Below are positions 1-10,955 of a stretch of DNA of 64,000 bases, piece by piece. The stretch's first letter is position 1. The number at the start of each line of letters is the position of its first letter. Origin of the DNA: Endocalyx cinctus (taxonomy: Eukaryota > Ascomycota > Sordariomycetes > Amphisphaeriales > Apiosporaceae); the NCBI GenBank assembly GCA_001600455.1, contig BCKC01000002.1:5669682-5733681 (forward strand). Reading direction: 5' to 3'. A model generated the notes under the pieces. The model had not been told where the DNA came from, did not search any database, and saw nothing but the letters and a program-made list of their open reading frames with translations. The position numbers were made by a program, and so were the translations under genes.

Positions 1-3000
1 TGCTGGATGGCGGCAAGGGAGCAGTGCTGGTATCCCAAGTCCTGCATGACTTGATCATGGACACCTCGCACGAAAGCCGAATGCGAGAGATCCTTTTGGA
101 CGTGGGCAAAACAAGTCATCATGTTCGCATACGCGCCAATGGAATCGCTAAGTCCGGGAATGGGCAGATCGCGGCCAGATGCAAGATATCCGAAACAGAC
201 AGAGTCTGATCCGATGTAGGCTGAGAGGGTAAGGGCCCAGGCGCTGTTGAGCAAACTTCCAACAGTAACAGATTCAGCCGTGCACATGGCTTGAATCTTT
301 TCGAAGAGATCACCGTCGATGTTCGCGACGATGGTACGAGTTTCTCCGACTTCGTCGCCGTTCACCTGTGGGAAGTGACAAGGCTCCGCTCCTGCGAGCT
401 TCGACTTCCAATAATCCATCTTATCTTCGTTGGATGTTTCCGCTAGAGACTTAACGAAATGGCGTGTTGTGTCTGATAACTCTACCGAGGAGTTCAGGGC
501 TCCAGCGTATGCAGCGGTCAAATCTTGTCCAATGATAGCGGTTGAAGCCCCATCGGTAATGGCATGGCTCATCTCAACTTGCCAGAACACCTTATTCTCA
601 GAGGCCTGGCAAGCTGCAACACGGTGAAGTGGCTGCAGCTCCTCGTATGTGACTGGAGGGAGTTGATTTAGTGCATCTAGCGCCTCTTCATCGGTCCCAG
701 CGCTGCTTGGTAGTACAACTATCTCGGCAACGCAGTGTTCTAAAACGACCTGGTTGAAAGCCGCCGTAGCATCTAGTCCAGCCACAAATATGCTGCGGAG
801 AGTTGGCTGGTGTGCAACCACATTCTGCCATGCTTCACAGAGCTTCCCAATATCGATGGGGGCCATTGAACTAATTTCGTAAAGTTGAACCGTCTTGTAT
901 GACTCAGGCTGTCGGCGCTGGCTGAGAAGGATACCGTCCACAGTTGGGGAGCAGGGGTACACGGCCTCTATCTTCGATTGGTGTAAGGACTCGATAGCAG
1001 GGACCATACGTGCGTTGAAGTCGTCTATCGTCTGGTAGTCTACCGAGAGGAATTCGTAGTCGCATAGCGTCTGCGAAACAGTCGAAGTCATAAGCTTTTC
1101 GCAGATTGATTTTAATGATGGTTCGACTTGATCAAACCACTCCAAGATCCGATCCTGGTGAGCCAGATATCGGTTGAATGAGAAAGAGTATTGCACCATA
1201 CCACCTTCCGCAGAAACTTCGACTCCAAACAAGGAAGACGAGGGAACAGCAGGTCCTTGCTCATAGACATTCTGCATTTCAACGTTCTCGAAAAGAGATG
1301 CTCCGCTCTCAAGCTGCTGGAATCTTCCGTGGTAATTAAAGACGACCTCCATCGCTGATAGGTCATCCAATTTCAACGCCTCTCTTCCTTCTGCAGTCAG
1401 ATAACTCGACGCGAAGTAAGCCCAACCGTTAGATGGCAGGCGTCGACGGGCGTCCTTGACTAATCGAACTGTGTTGAAGGTATCGCTGTTGACACCACCC
1501 GAGATAGCATCTCTGGACACGTGGATAGGGCTGATGGTGGTGAACCATCCAACTATTCGGGACAAATCAAGGTCCGGAGCCTCACGACCGTGACCTTCGC
1601 TAAAAATAGTCAGACCCTTTCTCTCTGGGAACACGCGCAAAAACGCGTCCCAGACAGCAGAAAGTAGCAGGTCGACCGGTTCAGTATCCATGATGCTGTT
1701 TAAGTCACCGAAAAGTAGCGATGTCGTCTCGGGGTCAATGACAACTGGGTGGACGTCGTGATCCATGATAGCGTTTGGTGTGGTTGAGGTGAAGTTCCAG
1801 AAACCCAGGTTGTTACTGACACCTTCGGTGGAAAGGGTGTTCTTGTAGCTGATCTGTGCTGCCCTCTCCTTCTGAACCTTCGTCCAATGCTGGAATGACA
1901 TTCCAGGGGTAATTGATCCACCGTTGAGAACGGTTTCAAGGTCATCTAGTATTACGCGCCACGAAACAAGATCGACCACCAAGTGATGACCAATGAGAAT
2001 GAGGTATTGATCTTGTGAAGGTAAAGTGCAAACATCGGCAGAAAAGACGGGACCGTTCCTGAAATCGAGAGTTCGGTGTCTTTCCTCAGCAATGCATTCA
2101 ATATCGTTCATAGATGAGACTTGAGAGAAGGTGAGGCGAGAGAATCTCGGGTCTGGCTTTGATACTCGCTGCATCCATGTACCATCGGTCTCGGACTTAT
2201 GAAATCGCGCCCTGAGCATAGAGTGACTAGAGACCACTGTTTGGAGGGCTTGAGAGATTTCCTCCTCAGACATCTTGCGCGTGATTTTCACATAAAAGCC
2301 TTGGTTGTAAAAGCTACCTGCCGGGATGGTATCCCAGTGGTGACGTTGGGAGAAGAACCATTGCTGAATTGGCGACAAGGTAAAGTTAACGTCAAATTTT
2401 TCTATATCCTCTTCTTGGGGCTTTGTGGCCGCATTAGCTGTATTGGCCAACCCTTTCGCGAAACCAGCAAGCGATTTACTCTTTAGCAGGTCGGGGACGG
2501 AAAAGACCAGGTTCGCGGCACGGCACTCGGAACTCAGTTTCATAGCTGAGATAGAGTCACCGCCGTTGCTAATAAACGAACGTTTCATGTTGATCTCGGC
2601 TGATGGAATGTTGAGAATATGGCTGCAGATATCGCGCAGCACACGCTCGGCGTCGGATTCGCTTGCTGCCGAAGCACTGTCGTTATCGTTATCATCATCG
2701 TCATCTGTACGAACGAACTTCTTGAAGGCGTCCTTGTCCATCTCGCACAGCCACGCCTGGAGCTTTTTATGGTCAAGCTTACCAGAAGCGTTGAGCGGGA
2801 GACTTTCCAAGGCGATCCATAACGCTGGTGTCATGTAGGTGGGCAAATTCTCCCGTAATGATGATTGCAACGCGGAGAGATGACGATCAACGCGTTCGCC
2901 ACTTGAGGGAGTCAGAGCTGAAGACCGTACCGTGTCGTTGTCTTGTGTGGTTTGTCGCAAGCTAAATATGGCCACCAACTTATTGGCGCAGGGACCAGAT

Positions 3001-6000
3001 CGAGGCAAGAGGCAGGCTGCCTGGCGCGTCTCATCGAGACGGACCATCTGACCTTCGATCTCGCCCAGCTCCACCCGCTGGCCGTTGATCTTGACTTGCG
3101 CATCTCGACGACCGATGAATTCCAGGTTACCATAATCGTCCTTGTACCGAACTAAATCACCCGTTCGGTAGAGTCGACCAGATCGGCCTCCAACCACATG
3201 CCCGTGCCCAACGCCGCGCAGAAGCCAGGCGGGGTCTTGAACAAATGCAGCTTTGGTCTTCTCGGCATCACCGATATATCCAATACCGACTAGGGGCCCT
3301 TCTAACCAAAGCTCACCAATGGCACCAATTGGGACCAGCGATGCTCCAGTTTCCGGGTTGACGACCCATGTGTTAAGACCGAGACCCTTGCCGATGCTGA
3401 TGTTAGAGTTGAACTGGTCGATGCTTCTAGCGTCTACAGTGGCGAGTGTAGCGGTGGGTGTGCATTCGCAAGGGCCGTAAGGGTTTTTAACCGTTACGAG
3501 AGGAGACCAGCGCTTCACATCCTCTTCGAGAAGTCTTTCTCCACCAAGCACGAGCGTATCCAGCTTCTTGAAAATGTCTAAAGGTAGAATACGTGCAACC
3601 GACGGTGTGATATCGAGGTGCGTGGTTCGGAATCGCTCAATGGACTTGGCGAGATCTCCCCGTCTTTCGGCTTCCGACGGAACGCAGAGGCATCCACCAC
3701 TGGTCAGAGTATGCAGCATGTTAGACCAGCTGACGTCGAATGTGTACGACGCGAAATCGTACACTCGAGAGCTTCGCCTAAAACCGTGGGCATACTGTTG
3801 ATGCTTTATAGCGCTGCTAAAGTTAGAGTGGGTGAGTGTCACGCCTTTAGGCGTGCCTGTGCTTCCAGACGTAAATACCACATAGAGTCTGCTAGCGGGG
3901 CTAACCGCCGGCAACGGGTGCTTATCTGCAGACGGGATCAGACGCGACGCGGGTGCCAGGGTCGAGAACGAGGTTTGGTCGATTTCTTCTACTACTGCCC
4001 CTGTCGCAATCTGGCTGGCAATCTCTTTCTTACCTTTTGAGCACAGCACAACAACCACGGGACCTACCTGTTGAGCGATAAAACGCAAACGTTCGAGTGG
4101 CTGTTCGCTATCCAAAGCCACCGAACATCCTCCCGCCTTCATCACCGCCAACACCGCCACAGACATCCACTTGGACTTGTCAAAGAGTAACGGCACAACG
4201 ATATCAGGACCGACCTTGCAAGATATGAGACGGTGCGCAAGTCTGCTGGAGAGTTCATCCAGCTGACTATAAGTGAAATCACCGTCCCAGGCACTAATAG
4301 CGAGGGCATTTGGTCGTCGACGAGCAGTAGTCGTGAATAATTCGTGGATGCAAACATCGGCCGCTTCCGGAACGGCTCCGCTCCATGCCCAAATGTCGTG
4401 CGCATCTTCAGTGCTGATCGATTCGATATCGGCAATTGTGCAGCTCTCGCGTTCCCCCGAGCCACAGATCTGGCACAGGATATACTCGAGGCTCTGAGCC
4501 ATGCGACGGACCTGTTCTGGAGCCACAACGTTGGTATCGAAAGAAACGTGGAGCTGAGCACCCTGCCCGGCAAGATGGACCTCGAACGTGATGGCGTACG
4601 TATCCAGCTCGCCGGCGCTCATTCTGTCTCCCTCCGCCAGGTCCGCCTGGCTGTTTATGAACACGGTGTTTGGCATCTCCTGCTCGTCTTCTTCGGGAGC
4701 GGGCTGCACGACCAGCAACAACTGGAAGTCGGACGCGCGCTCGGCGTCTGCGCTAACTTTGCGGATGCGCTGCAGACCCAGTTGCTCGAACGGGGTCGTC
4801 TCGATCGATTGAGATTGAACCTGCTGTAGGTAGTCGCGGATGCCCATCCGAGGATCTAAGGGGACGCGGACGGGGACGGTGGCGATGGTCGGTCCCGTCA
4901 TCTGCTCCACTCCCGGTACGGCGACTTGTCGACCGCTTACCGTGGCGCCGAATACGACGTCGCGGCTGTTAGAATATGCGGAGATCATGATGGAAGTTCC
5001 CGCGCGGATGATGGATGAAGCGGTGATGCCATCCGATGGCCAGCATAGTCCGCCCATGTCGTGCTTGTATCGACCGTCCGCCTTCGGCTGGTAGCCCGAC
5101 CGAGGCAGCGCCGGGAACACTTCAGCGTCTAAGCCCTCGAGCTGAGATTTCCAGAATGATGTAGCGGAGATATCTTGCTCCATGAGCTTTATGTGCTTGA
5201 CAAAGTGTTGAAATCCGGGTGTGGGGTGTGGCATTTCACCCCGGTAAATGCTGTTGAGTTTGTCGATTACGAGACGGATAGACCATCCGTCAAAGGCCGC
5301 GTGGTGCAACTCCCACACGAACGAGGTCTTACTTTCACGGCCTGCCTCCCGAGTTAGCTGGAAACGAGCCAACGGGGTGTTTAATCCGATAGGCTGCTCC
5401 TCGGCGATAGCCGCAAGCTGCAGAGATGGGTACTCGTCGACGACCACCTGCATCAGGCCCTGTCCGTGCAAGTTCACGATGCGGGTCCTTAGGATAGGTG
5501 TCGTCTCAAGTACAGACCTCCACGCAGTTTCTAGTCGCTGAAGGTCAATGCTTGTCTCCAACTCTAGTGAGTAACGCACGACGTAGTCTCCCGGTCGCTT
5601 CGCGGTGAGAGCGAGGAGACCTTCTTGAAGTGGGGTACAAGGGAAAACATCCTCGATTTGGTCGGGACGCAATCCGCAAAGCTGCGCGGCCTCCTTCCGA
5701 ACCTGATCGCGATCCACCTGCGAAGGGAGCAGGGAGAACGGCTCGATCGGCTGCTCTTCGGTTTCCTCAGCGTCGACGATGACCTTGGCCATGTCTTGCA
5801 AACGGGGGTTTGTGAAAATGTCGGAAACCGTGAGGGACATCCCCAACTCGCGCACGAGTCCCGAAAGCTTCATGGCGGCGATCGAGTCTCCACCCAACCT
5901 CAGGAAGTTGTCGTTGATCCCGAGCGTGCCATCCTCGATACCCAGTACGAAATGCCATAAATCTAGAAGTTGGGCTTCCAGGGCGGTCGCGGGTCGCTGA

Positions 6001-7778
6001 GGCTCGCACTCTTCCGAGACTTCTTCCTCTTCCAAAGCGAAGGTGAGCGCCTCGGCTTCGGCGATGGCGCGTAATCTCTTCCGGTCCACTTTTCCCGTTT
6101 GGGTTAGTGGGAAGGTGTTAATGGAGAGATATGTGGATGGAATCATGTAGCGCGGAATCCGTGTCGCGAGGGTGTCGCGTAAGCTGGAGACGACATCCTT
6201 GGCAACGGCCTGGAGGTCCGTGCTAGACTCTACGGCTTCGAAGAACGCCACCAAGATAGATTTCGAACTTTGCTGTGGTACGACTACTTCGGCCGCGACT
6301 TGTCGGAATGAGTCCTTTCTATCTTGGAGCTGCAGGGCCGCCCACACGTGGTGCTCTATCTCTCCGAGTTCGACGCGCTGGCCGTTGATCTTGACCTGCG
6401 AGTCCTTCCGACCGATGAATTCCAAGGTGCCGTCCGCACTGTATCGGACAAGATCGCCGGTCTTGTAGAATCGACCGTGACGTCCGCCGCCGTCAACTCC
6501 GTGCAGCAGCCACGCCGGATCATCTACGAAAGAGGCAGCGGTCTTTTCCGCGTCGCCGATATAACCGTCGCCGACGATCGGGCCTTCCAGGTAAAGCTCT
6601 CCGGCCTCTCCGATGGCGACCAGAAACTCTCCGGTGGCGGGGTCAACTACCCAAGTGTTTACGCCCACTCCCTTGCCGATAGTGCTCTTGAAAGCGCCGT
6701 GGGGGTTGCTTGGGTCTCGAGGAGAAACGGTGGCTATGGTGGCGGTCGGTGTGCATTCGCTAGGGCCGTACGGGTTCTTCACGGTGACGAAGGCAGCCCA
6801 GTCCTGGGCTTCTTCCGGTACCTTCTCACCACCCAATACTAATGTTTCTAGGAGGGGGAGTTTCTCGAACGGAATTAGGCGGGCCACTGAAGGTGTTACG
6901 TCAAGGTGAGTCGCTTGGTACCGTTCGATCGATCCGACTAAGTCGTTTTTCCGCTCGGCATCGGAGGGGATACATAAGCATCCACCGCAGGTTAATGTGT
7001 GGAGGACGTTGGACCAACTGACATCGAAGGCATATGATGCGAAGTCGTATACTCTCGAGGTAGGTTTGAATCCGTGAATCTCTTGCTGGTACTCGATAGC
7101 ACTGCTGAAGTTAGAGTGTGTCACAATGACACCCTTGGGCGTACCGGTACTTCCGGAAGTGAAGTTGATGTATAATTTACTGCTCGGGTTAACCACGGGA
7201 AGACTGTCGTGGTGAGCAAGTTTTGATATCCGGCGAAGTGCCTGTGTTTGTGTTGATGAAAGAGTCGTTTCGTCTACTTCCTGCACCCGAGCAGAGGTAC
7301 CAGAAACTAATCGGTCCGCTACCCGACGCTGAGCGGAAGAGCACAGGATCAAGGAAGGGTTCAACTGGGCCACGATAGCGGCGAGTCGTTCTTCGGGCTG
7401 CTCGGCGTCCATCGCCACCGAGGCTCCTCCCGCCTTCATGACCGCCAGAGCGGCGACGGGGAACCATTTGGATTTTTCAAATAACAGAGGAACCACTACC
7501 GCGTTTTCGGCGGTGGCAGTAGTAGAAATGCTGCTCACTAACTTGTGAGCTAACCGGGTAGAGATTTCATCTAGTTGCCGGTATGTCCATCGACCGTTCC
7601 AGGCGTGGACGGCGGTGTGATTGGGGCGTTCCCGAGCGATGTTAGCTATCAAGTGATGAACGCAGATGTCGGAGGGTTGGGGTACGGTGGCATTCCATTG
7701 CCAGATTTGTTGGAGGTCTTGCTTAGAAGCGCTGGTGGCCTCGGTGGTGTTGTAGGATGAGTTGGCGATTTGAGACAT
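1..7778 (-). CDS. Non-ribosomal peptide synthetase, 5' part (A-T-C-A-T-E-C...), truncated by window edge
   Basis: Assembles a peptide on carrier-protein thioesters. One uninterrupted frame of about 2592 codons starts at the ATG ending at 7778 (MSQIANSSYN) and runs off base 1 without a stop, so the 3' end is missing. Domain order by residue: A1 (about 30-600, core TSGSTGTPKG near 207, NGQRVELGEIE near 465); T1 (LGGDS, Ser632); C1 (HHAAFDG, H825/H826/D830); A2 (TSGSTGTPKG near 1303); T2 (NGGDS, Ser1742); E domain (HHLVVDLVSW, H1931/H1932/D1936, and EGHGRE from 2061); then a condensation-type domain with SHAITDG (S2404/H2405/D2409). There is no C domain before A1, so module 1 is an initiation module. 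A1 and A2 are closely similar along their length. The E domain predicts a D residue at position 2. The product is unknown. An ABCC pump lies about 3.2 kb away, divergently transcribed. The family call is secure; substrate is not. Confidence 0.96.
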   Translation of the reverse strand, partial: MSQIANSSYNTTEATSASKQDLQQIWQWNATVPQPSDICVHHLIANIARERPNHTAVHAWNGRWTYRQLDEISTRLAHKLVSSISTTATAENAVVVPLLFEKSKWFPVAALAVMKAGGASVAMDAEQPEERLAAIVAQLNPSLILCSSAQRRVADRLVSGTSARVQEVDETTLSSTQTQALRRISKLAHHDSLPVVNPSSKLYINFTSGSTGTPKGVIVTHSNFSSAIEYQQEIHGFKPTSRVYDFASYAFDVSWSNVLHTLTCGGCLCIPSDAERKNDLVGSIERYQATHLDVTPSVARLIPFEKLPLLETLVLGGEKVPEEAQDWAAFVTVKNPYGPSECTPTATIATVSPRDPSNPHGAFKSTIGKGVGVNTWVVDPATGEFLVAIGEAGELYLEGPIVGDGYIGDAEKTAASFVDDPAWLLHGVDGGGRHGRFYKTGDLVRYSADGTLEFIGRKDSQVKINGQRVELGEIEHHVWAALQLQDRKDSFRQVAAEVVVPQQSSKSILVAFFEAVESSTDLQAVAKDVVSSLRDTLATRIPRYMIPSTYLSINTFPLTQTGKVDRKRLRAIAEAEALTFALEEEEVSEECEPQRPATALEAQLLDLWHFVLGIEDGTLGINDNFLRLGGDSIAAMKLSGLVRELGMSLTVSDIFTNPRLQDMAKVIVDAEETEEQPIEPFSLLPSQVDRDQVRKEAAQLCGLRPDQIEDVFPCTPLQEGLLALTAKRPGDYVVRYSLELETSIDLQRLETAWRSVLETTPILRTRIVNLHGQGLMQVVVDEYPSLQLAAIAEEQPIGLNTPLARFQLTREAGRESKTSFVWELHHAAFDGWSIRLVIDKLNSIYRGEMPHPTPGFQHFVKHIKLMEQDISATSFWKSQLEGLDAEVFPALPRSGYQPKADGRYKHDMGGLCWPSDGITASSIIRAGTSIMISAYSNSRDVVFGATVSGRQVAVPGVEQMTGPTIATVPVRVPLDPRMGIRDYLQQVQSQSIETTPFEQLGLQRIRKVSADAERASDFQLLLVVQPAPEEDEQEMPNTVFINSQADLAEGDRMSAGELDTYAITFEVHLAGQGAQLHVSFDTNVVAPEQVRRMAQSLEYILCQICGSGERESCTIADIESISTEDAHDIWAWSGAVPEAADVCIHELFTTTARRRPNALAISAWDGDFTYSQLDELSSRLAHRLISCKVGPDIVVPLLFDKSKWMSVAVLAVMKAGGCSVALDSEQPLERLRFIAQQVGPVVVVLCSKGKKEIASQIATGAVVEEIDQTSFSTLAPASRLIPSADKHPLPAVSPASRLYVVFTSGSTGTPKGVTLTHSNFSSAIKHQQYAHGFRRSSRVYDFASYTFDVSWSNMLHTLTSGGCLCVPSEAERRGDLAKSIERFRTTHLDITPSVARILPLDIFKKLDTLVLGGERLLEEDVKRWSPLVTVKNPYGPCECTPTATLATVDARSIDQFNSNISIGKGLGLNTWVVNPETGASLVPIGAIGELWLEGPLVGIGYIGDAEKTKAAFVQDPAWLLRGVGHGHVVGGRSGRLYRTGDLVRYKDDYGNLEFIGRRDAQVKINGQRVELGEIEGQMVRLDETRQAACLLPRSGPCANKLVAIFSLRQTTQDNDTVRSSALTPSSGERVDRHLSALQSSLRENLPTYMTPALWIALESLPLNASGKLDHKKLQAWLCEMDKDAFKKFVRTDDDDDNDNDSASAASESDAERVLRDICSHILNIPSAEINMKRSFISNGGDSISAMKLSSECRAANLVFSVPDLLKSKSLAGFAKGLANTANAATKPQEEDIEKFDVNFTLSPIQQWFFSQRHHWDTIPAGSFYNQGFYVKITRKMSEEEISQALQTVVSSHSMLRARFHKSETDGTWMQRVSKPDPRFSRLTFSQVSSMNDIECIAEERHRTLDFRNGPVFSADVCTLPSQDQYLILIGHHLVVDLVSWRVILDDLETVLNGGSITPGMSFQHWTKVQKERAAQISYKNTLSTEGVSNNLGFWNFTSTTPNAIMDHDVHPVVIDPETTSLLFGDLNSIMDTEPVDLLLSAVWDAFLRVFPERKGLTIFSEGHGREAPDLDLSRIVGWFTTISPIHVSRDAISGGVNSDTFNTVRLVKDARRRLPSNGWAYFASSYLTAEGREALKLDDLSAMEVVFNYHGRFQQLESGASLFENVEMQNVYEQGPAVPSSSLFGVEVSAEGGMVQYSFSFNRYLAHQDRILEWFDQVEPSLKSICEKLMTSTVSQTLCDYEFLSVDYQTIDDFNARMVPAIESLHQSKIEAVYPCSPTVDGILLSQRRQPESYKTVQLYEISSMAPIDIGKLCEAWQNVVAHQPTLRSIFVAGLDATAAFNQVVLEHCVAEIVVLPSSAGTDEEALDALNQLPPVTYEELQPLHRVAACQASENKVFWQVEMSHAITDGASTAIIGQDLTAAYAGALNSSVELSDTTRHFVKSLAETSNEDKMDYWKSKLAGAEPCHFPQVNGDEVGETRTIVANIDGDLFEKIQAMCTAESVTVGSLLNSAWALTLSAYIGSDSVCFGYLASGRDLPIPGLSDSIGAYANMMTCFAHVQKDLSHSAFVRGVHDQVMQDLGYQHCSLAAIQ

Positions 7779-7798
7779 GATTGATGATTTGTAATGTG

Positions 7799-7872
7799 GT
7801 ATGAGTGTGAGTATGAGTATGAGTATGAGTAGGAGTGTGAGTAGGAGCGTGAATGTGTGAGTGCGTGAGTGC
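7799..7872. repeat. Imperfect GAGTAT/GAGTGT tandem repeat in the NRPS 5' leader
   Basis: Just upstream of the NRPS start is a run of hexamer-like units (gagtat repeated, drifting to gagtgt, gagtag and gagtgc). It is purine-rich on the plus strand, hence pyrimidine-rich on the NRPS coding strand, and sits where the 5' untranslated leader or core promoter would be. Confidence 0.8.
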
Positions 7873-10800
7873 GTGTGTGAAGAGTGAAAATGTATTCGGG
7901 AATTATGAACTGAAGATTACACGAATATGATGGATAGATGATATGCAATGTTGTACGAAGTGAATAGGGTATATGATATGGTTACAGTATGATGAAATAT
8001 ACAAGTAAATAGCAATGGGGTATATGATATAGGAGAGAAATAGGAGAGAAATAGGAGATAGGATATACAAAGTAGATGCTCGTTGGTTATGTAGAATATA
8101 CAAGAAGATAGTTCTAGAGAAGTTTAATGGTAAGTGAAATAATGTCAACAAATCAAGTTATGGCTTCAAATGCAATGATGGTATACATCCATCGGTCCTT
8201 ACGACAAGATAGGAGTCAATACGGTTATATATCACAGGACGTTCTTTCTCTCTACGACACGATCAAGCTATCCCTCACAGTGCTGATGATGATTAACATA
8301 CCTTGCCGTGGTATCATATTGCGACTCAATTTACTTTTTGCTTAGCTCGGTGGACATTGTCTACAGATTTAGAAGCAATCCGAATTAGGGCTGATGCTCT
8401 ACCAGCTCCCTTAGCTTAGATCTAGATGTCATCGCTCATGATAGAAAAGATTGGCGTCTTCGCATTGCCTTGCGGGTACGCGGAAACGTGGAAAGGATTT
8501 CAAAGTGGATAACCCAAATGAACTATTCCGGGGTCTGTTTACCTAACAAAATAGGAACCCCCAGAGGGCACATGTTATATCCTATGGTATGTAATATGTA
8601 TGGTGAGATCGTGTTAAGCTTTTGTCTCCACAGTAAGCTATGTAATTATGGAAAAAAGACATAGAATTCCTTCGCTTTCGTTTCCGTTGGAGGAGATTAG
8701 TAACCTCAATTCCCACAGTTATCCTGGTTCTTTCTTGGGTGGGGAAATTTTCCGACTTAGTACGTACTACGGTAGGCTATACACCTAATTTATTTCCATT
8801 TATATCTTCATCTTAATGCAAGGGCTCTCTGGGACGGTACGTAGTAATTGGTCTCTTTTGGCGATCCCATTATTCTCACCCATGCCCGTCTCTCATCTGA
8901 ACTATCCTCCTCAAGAATCCACTCAAAAGGACTTTGCTGAAACTATTTTCAACCACTCTACGGAGTACCTGACGCGTTAATTCTCAAAGGGCGACGGGTG
9001 GGCCATTCATTTAGTTACGTAAAATTCTTCTTTACTATGCCACGTTTTCGGGTCCGACGGCAGGATAGACAAGTTTTTCTCATTACTCAGTTAAAACGAA
9101 AAACCTACGTTTCAATTAGAAATAGAAGGCTGAGAAATACAACATGTGTATTGGTTCAACGTACAGAGCTGCAAACTGCAAACCAAATAAGGTTTTACAT
9201 GACACCAGGACTTTTTAGCTTAAATGTTATGCTCATTCACTATTCATCCTTCTTTCAACCTTACAACTTGAGTACTGTGTATGGTAGCAAATTGGCCACT
9301 GGCAGAGTATCTAAAACATATTAGTATCTTCCTACTATTCTCATTATTCTTATTACTAGCCTTTTATCAAGTCAGCAGATGATATCACTTATATCGATAG
9401 GACTTTAATATTATTGATATCGATCAACAAGTGTTTTAATACCCGGGAAACACTGCAGAGAGTAGAATATTTTTGTTTTCTTCCTTTTCTGGGAATATGG
9501 GACTACTGCCAAGGACGCAGATTTTTCTTGTCTTACCCAAACCAGACCACGAGCTTATACTAACTTGGCGTACAGGCAGGACAGGTAAATCCGTATAACT
9601 GCCGGTGGATAAGCTTTTTTATACCGAGAGTCCCTATTGGTTATGAATTACTAGAGTGGGTTCTGTGAATTAAAAACGAAGCTGATCTGCAATGACGCCA
9701 AAATGACAGCGGGTACCCTCGCTATAAGTGTCGACAAATTAGGAAACATATTACGTGATAGGTTCCGGGGTATCGTTGAAATATATACTGTACACAGTAC
9801 ACACAATATCTATATAGTATGATAGTGCGGTATACTTTGTATGCTTGTATGTATAACTTATTATCTAGTACTTCCCTGTATTATGGAGATGAACTACGTA
9901 TATGTACATACATATAATACAGTATCCCATAATATCTGTACGTAACAAGATGTATATATAGTACTATTCACAGTATATTCGTATTTTCACTAGAAGCTGA
10001 TCATCATTTCAATATATACGCGGTAAAGACTATCTGCGTTCGTAAGACTCTCGATATTCGTAGGACTCTGTGTTCGTAGGACTTGTATCACGTCACATAA
10101 AGAGTTATATAGTATGGAATGAAAAGGAACTTACGTAAGTGAATATACTACCTAGGTAAGTAATATCGATATACTATGTAGAGTTAGGACTTACGTATTA
10201 CAACATCACTTTTCTATTCTCCATACAACGTACGAAGCGGTAATGAAAAACCGAGAACAATGTTCATCCCTCATAAAGCGTGGATTTAATGGATCGTTGG
10301 CCAGTGCGTGGTTTATTTTCGTAACAAGTTTACGGGGTTACCCATTGGTTGGTTACAGCACTAAAGCCGTAGTGCTGATCAGTACCACAATGACCTAAGC
10401 TTATAAGCGTATAGCACTAAATCTAGTGGCTGTGTTTAGTTAGCTAAAGATCTATAACCAGAAAAGAAACATCTTTGGGGTTTGATATCCATCCTACCAT
10501 CCTGAGAGATTGATGTGGTTTTTTAATAGAATGAAGCCATATTTTATTTCGTATAGCATCATCATCCTCGTCGTTTTCATCATCATAATTACCCCAAACA
10601 TAGAATCAACGTTTCCCAAGTTGTCTTTGGTTTTCCAAACCTCCCAATCTAACTTCAAAATTGGAAAGTCGTTGAGAACCTCTACGGATCTTTATCTTGG
10701 TTCATCTATATCTCAATTTTAAATGGATCTTGTCATTGTAGATGACTTTGATACCTGATCCGATCCAAATCATAAAGTAACAACCGTCACAGAGCATCAA

Positions 10801-10955
10801 ACATATTAAGTAAGTCATTTATTTTTGTTGTCTTTCATCTTATCTTAACAATCGCTAATCAGACTCTCTCTATCATCTCAAGTTCAAACTTTTTTATAAC
10901 GTCAAATCTTTTCATCTTGACCAGTCCATCAACGACCTCGTCGAGCGTGGTGAGC
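7873..10955. other. AT-rich intergenic region between NRPS and ABC transporter
   Basis: About 3.1 kb between two divergently transcribed genes, so both promoters should lie here. I see no convincing gene. It holds many short AT palindromes at 9770-10220, three imperfect copies of a 'ttcgta(a/g)gact' unit at about 10040-10085, a perfect hairpin at 10357-10378, and a tRNA-like fragment on the minus strand near 8345-8410. The ORFs present are short, low-complexity and without recognisable motifs. Confidence 0.6.
10357..10378. repeat. Perfect 8-bp inverted repeat (hairpin), 6-nt loop
   Basis: CAGCACTA is followed by a six-base spacer and its exact reverse complement TAGTGCTG. It lies about 580 bp upstream of the ABC transporter start. 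It could be a dimeric regulator site or chance; nothing else supports a role. Confidence 0.55.
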
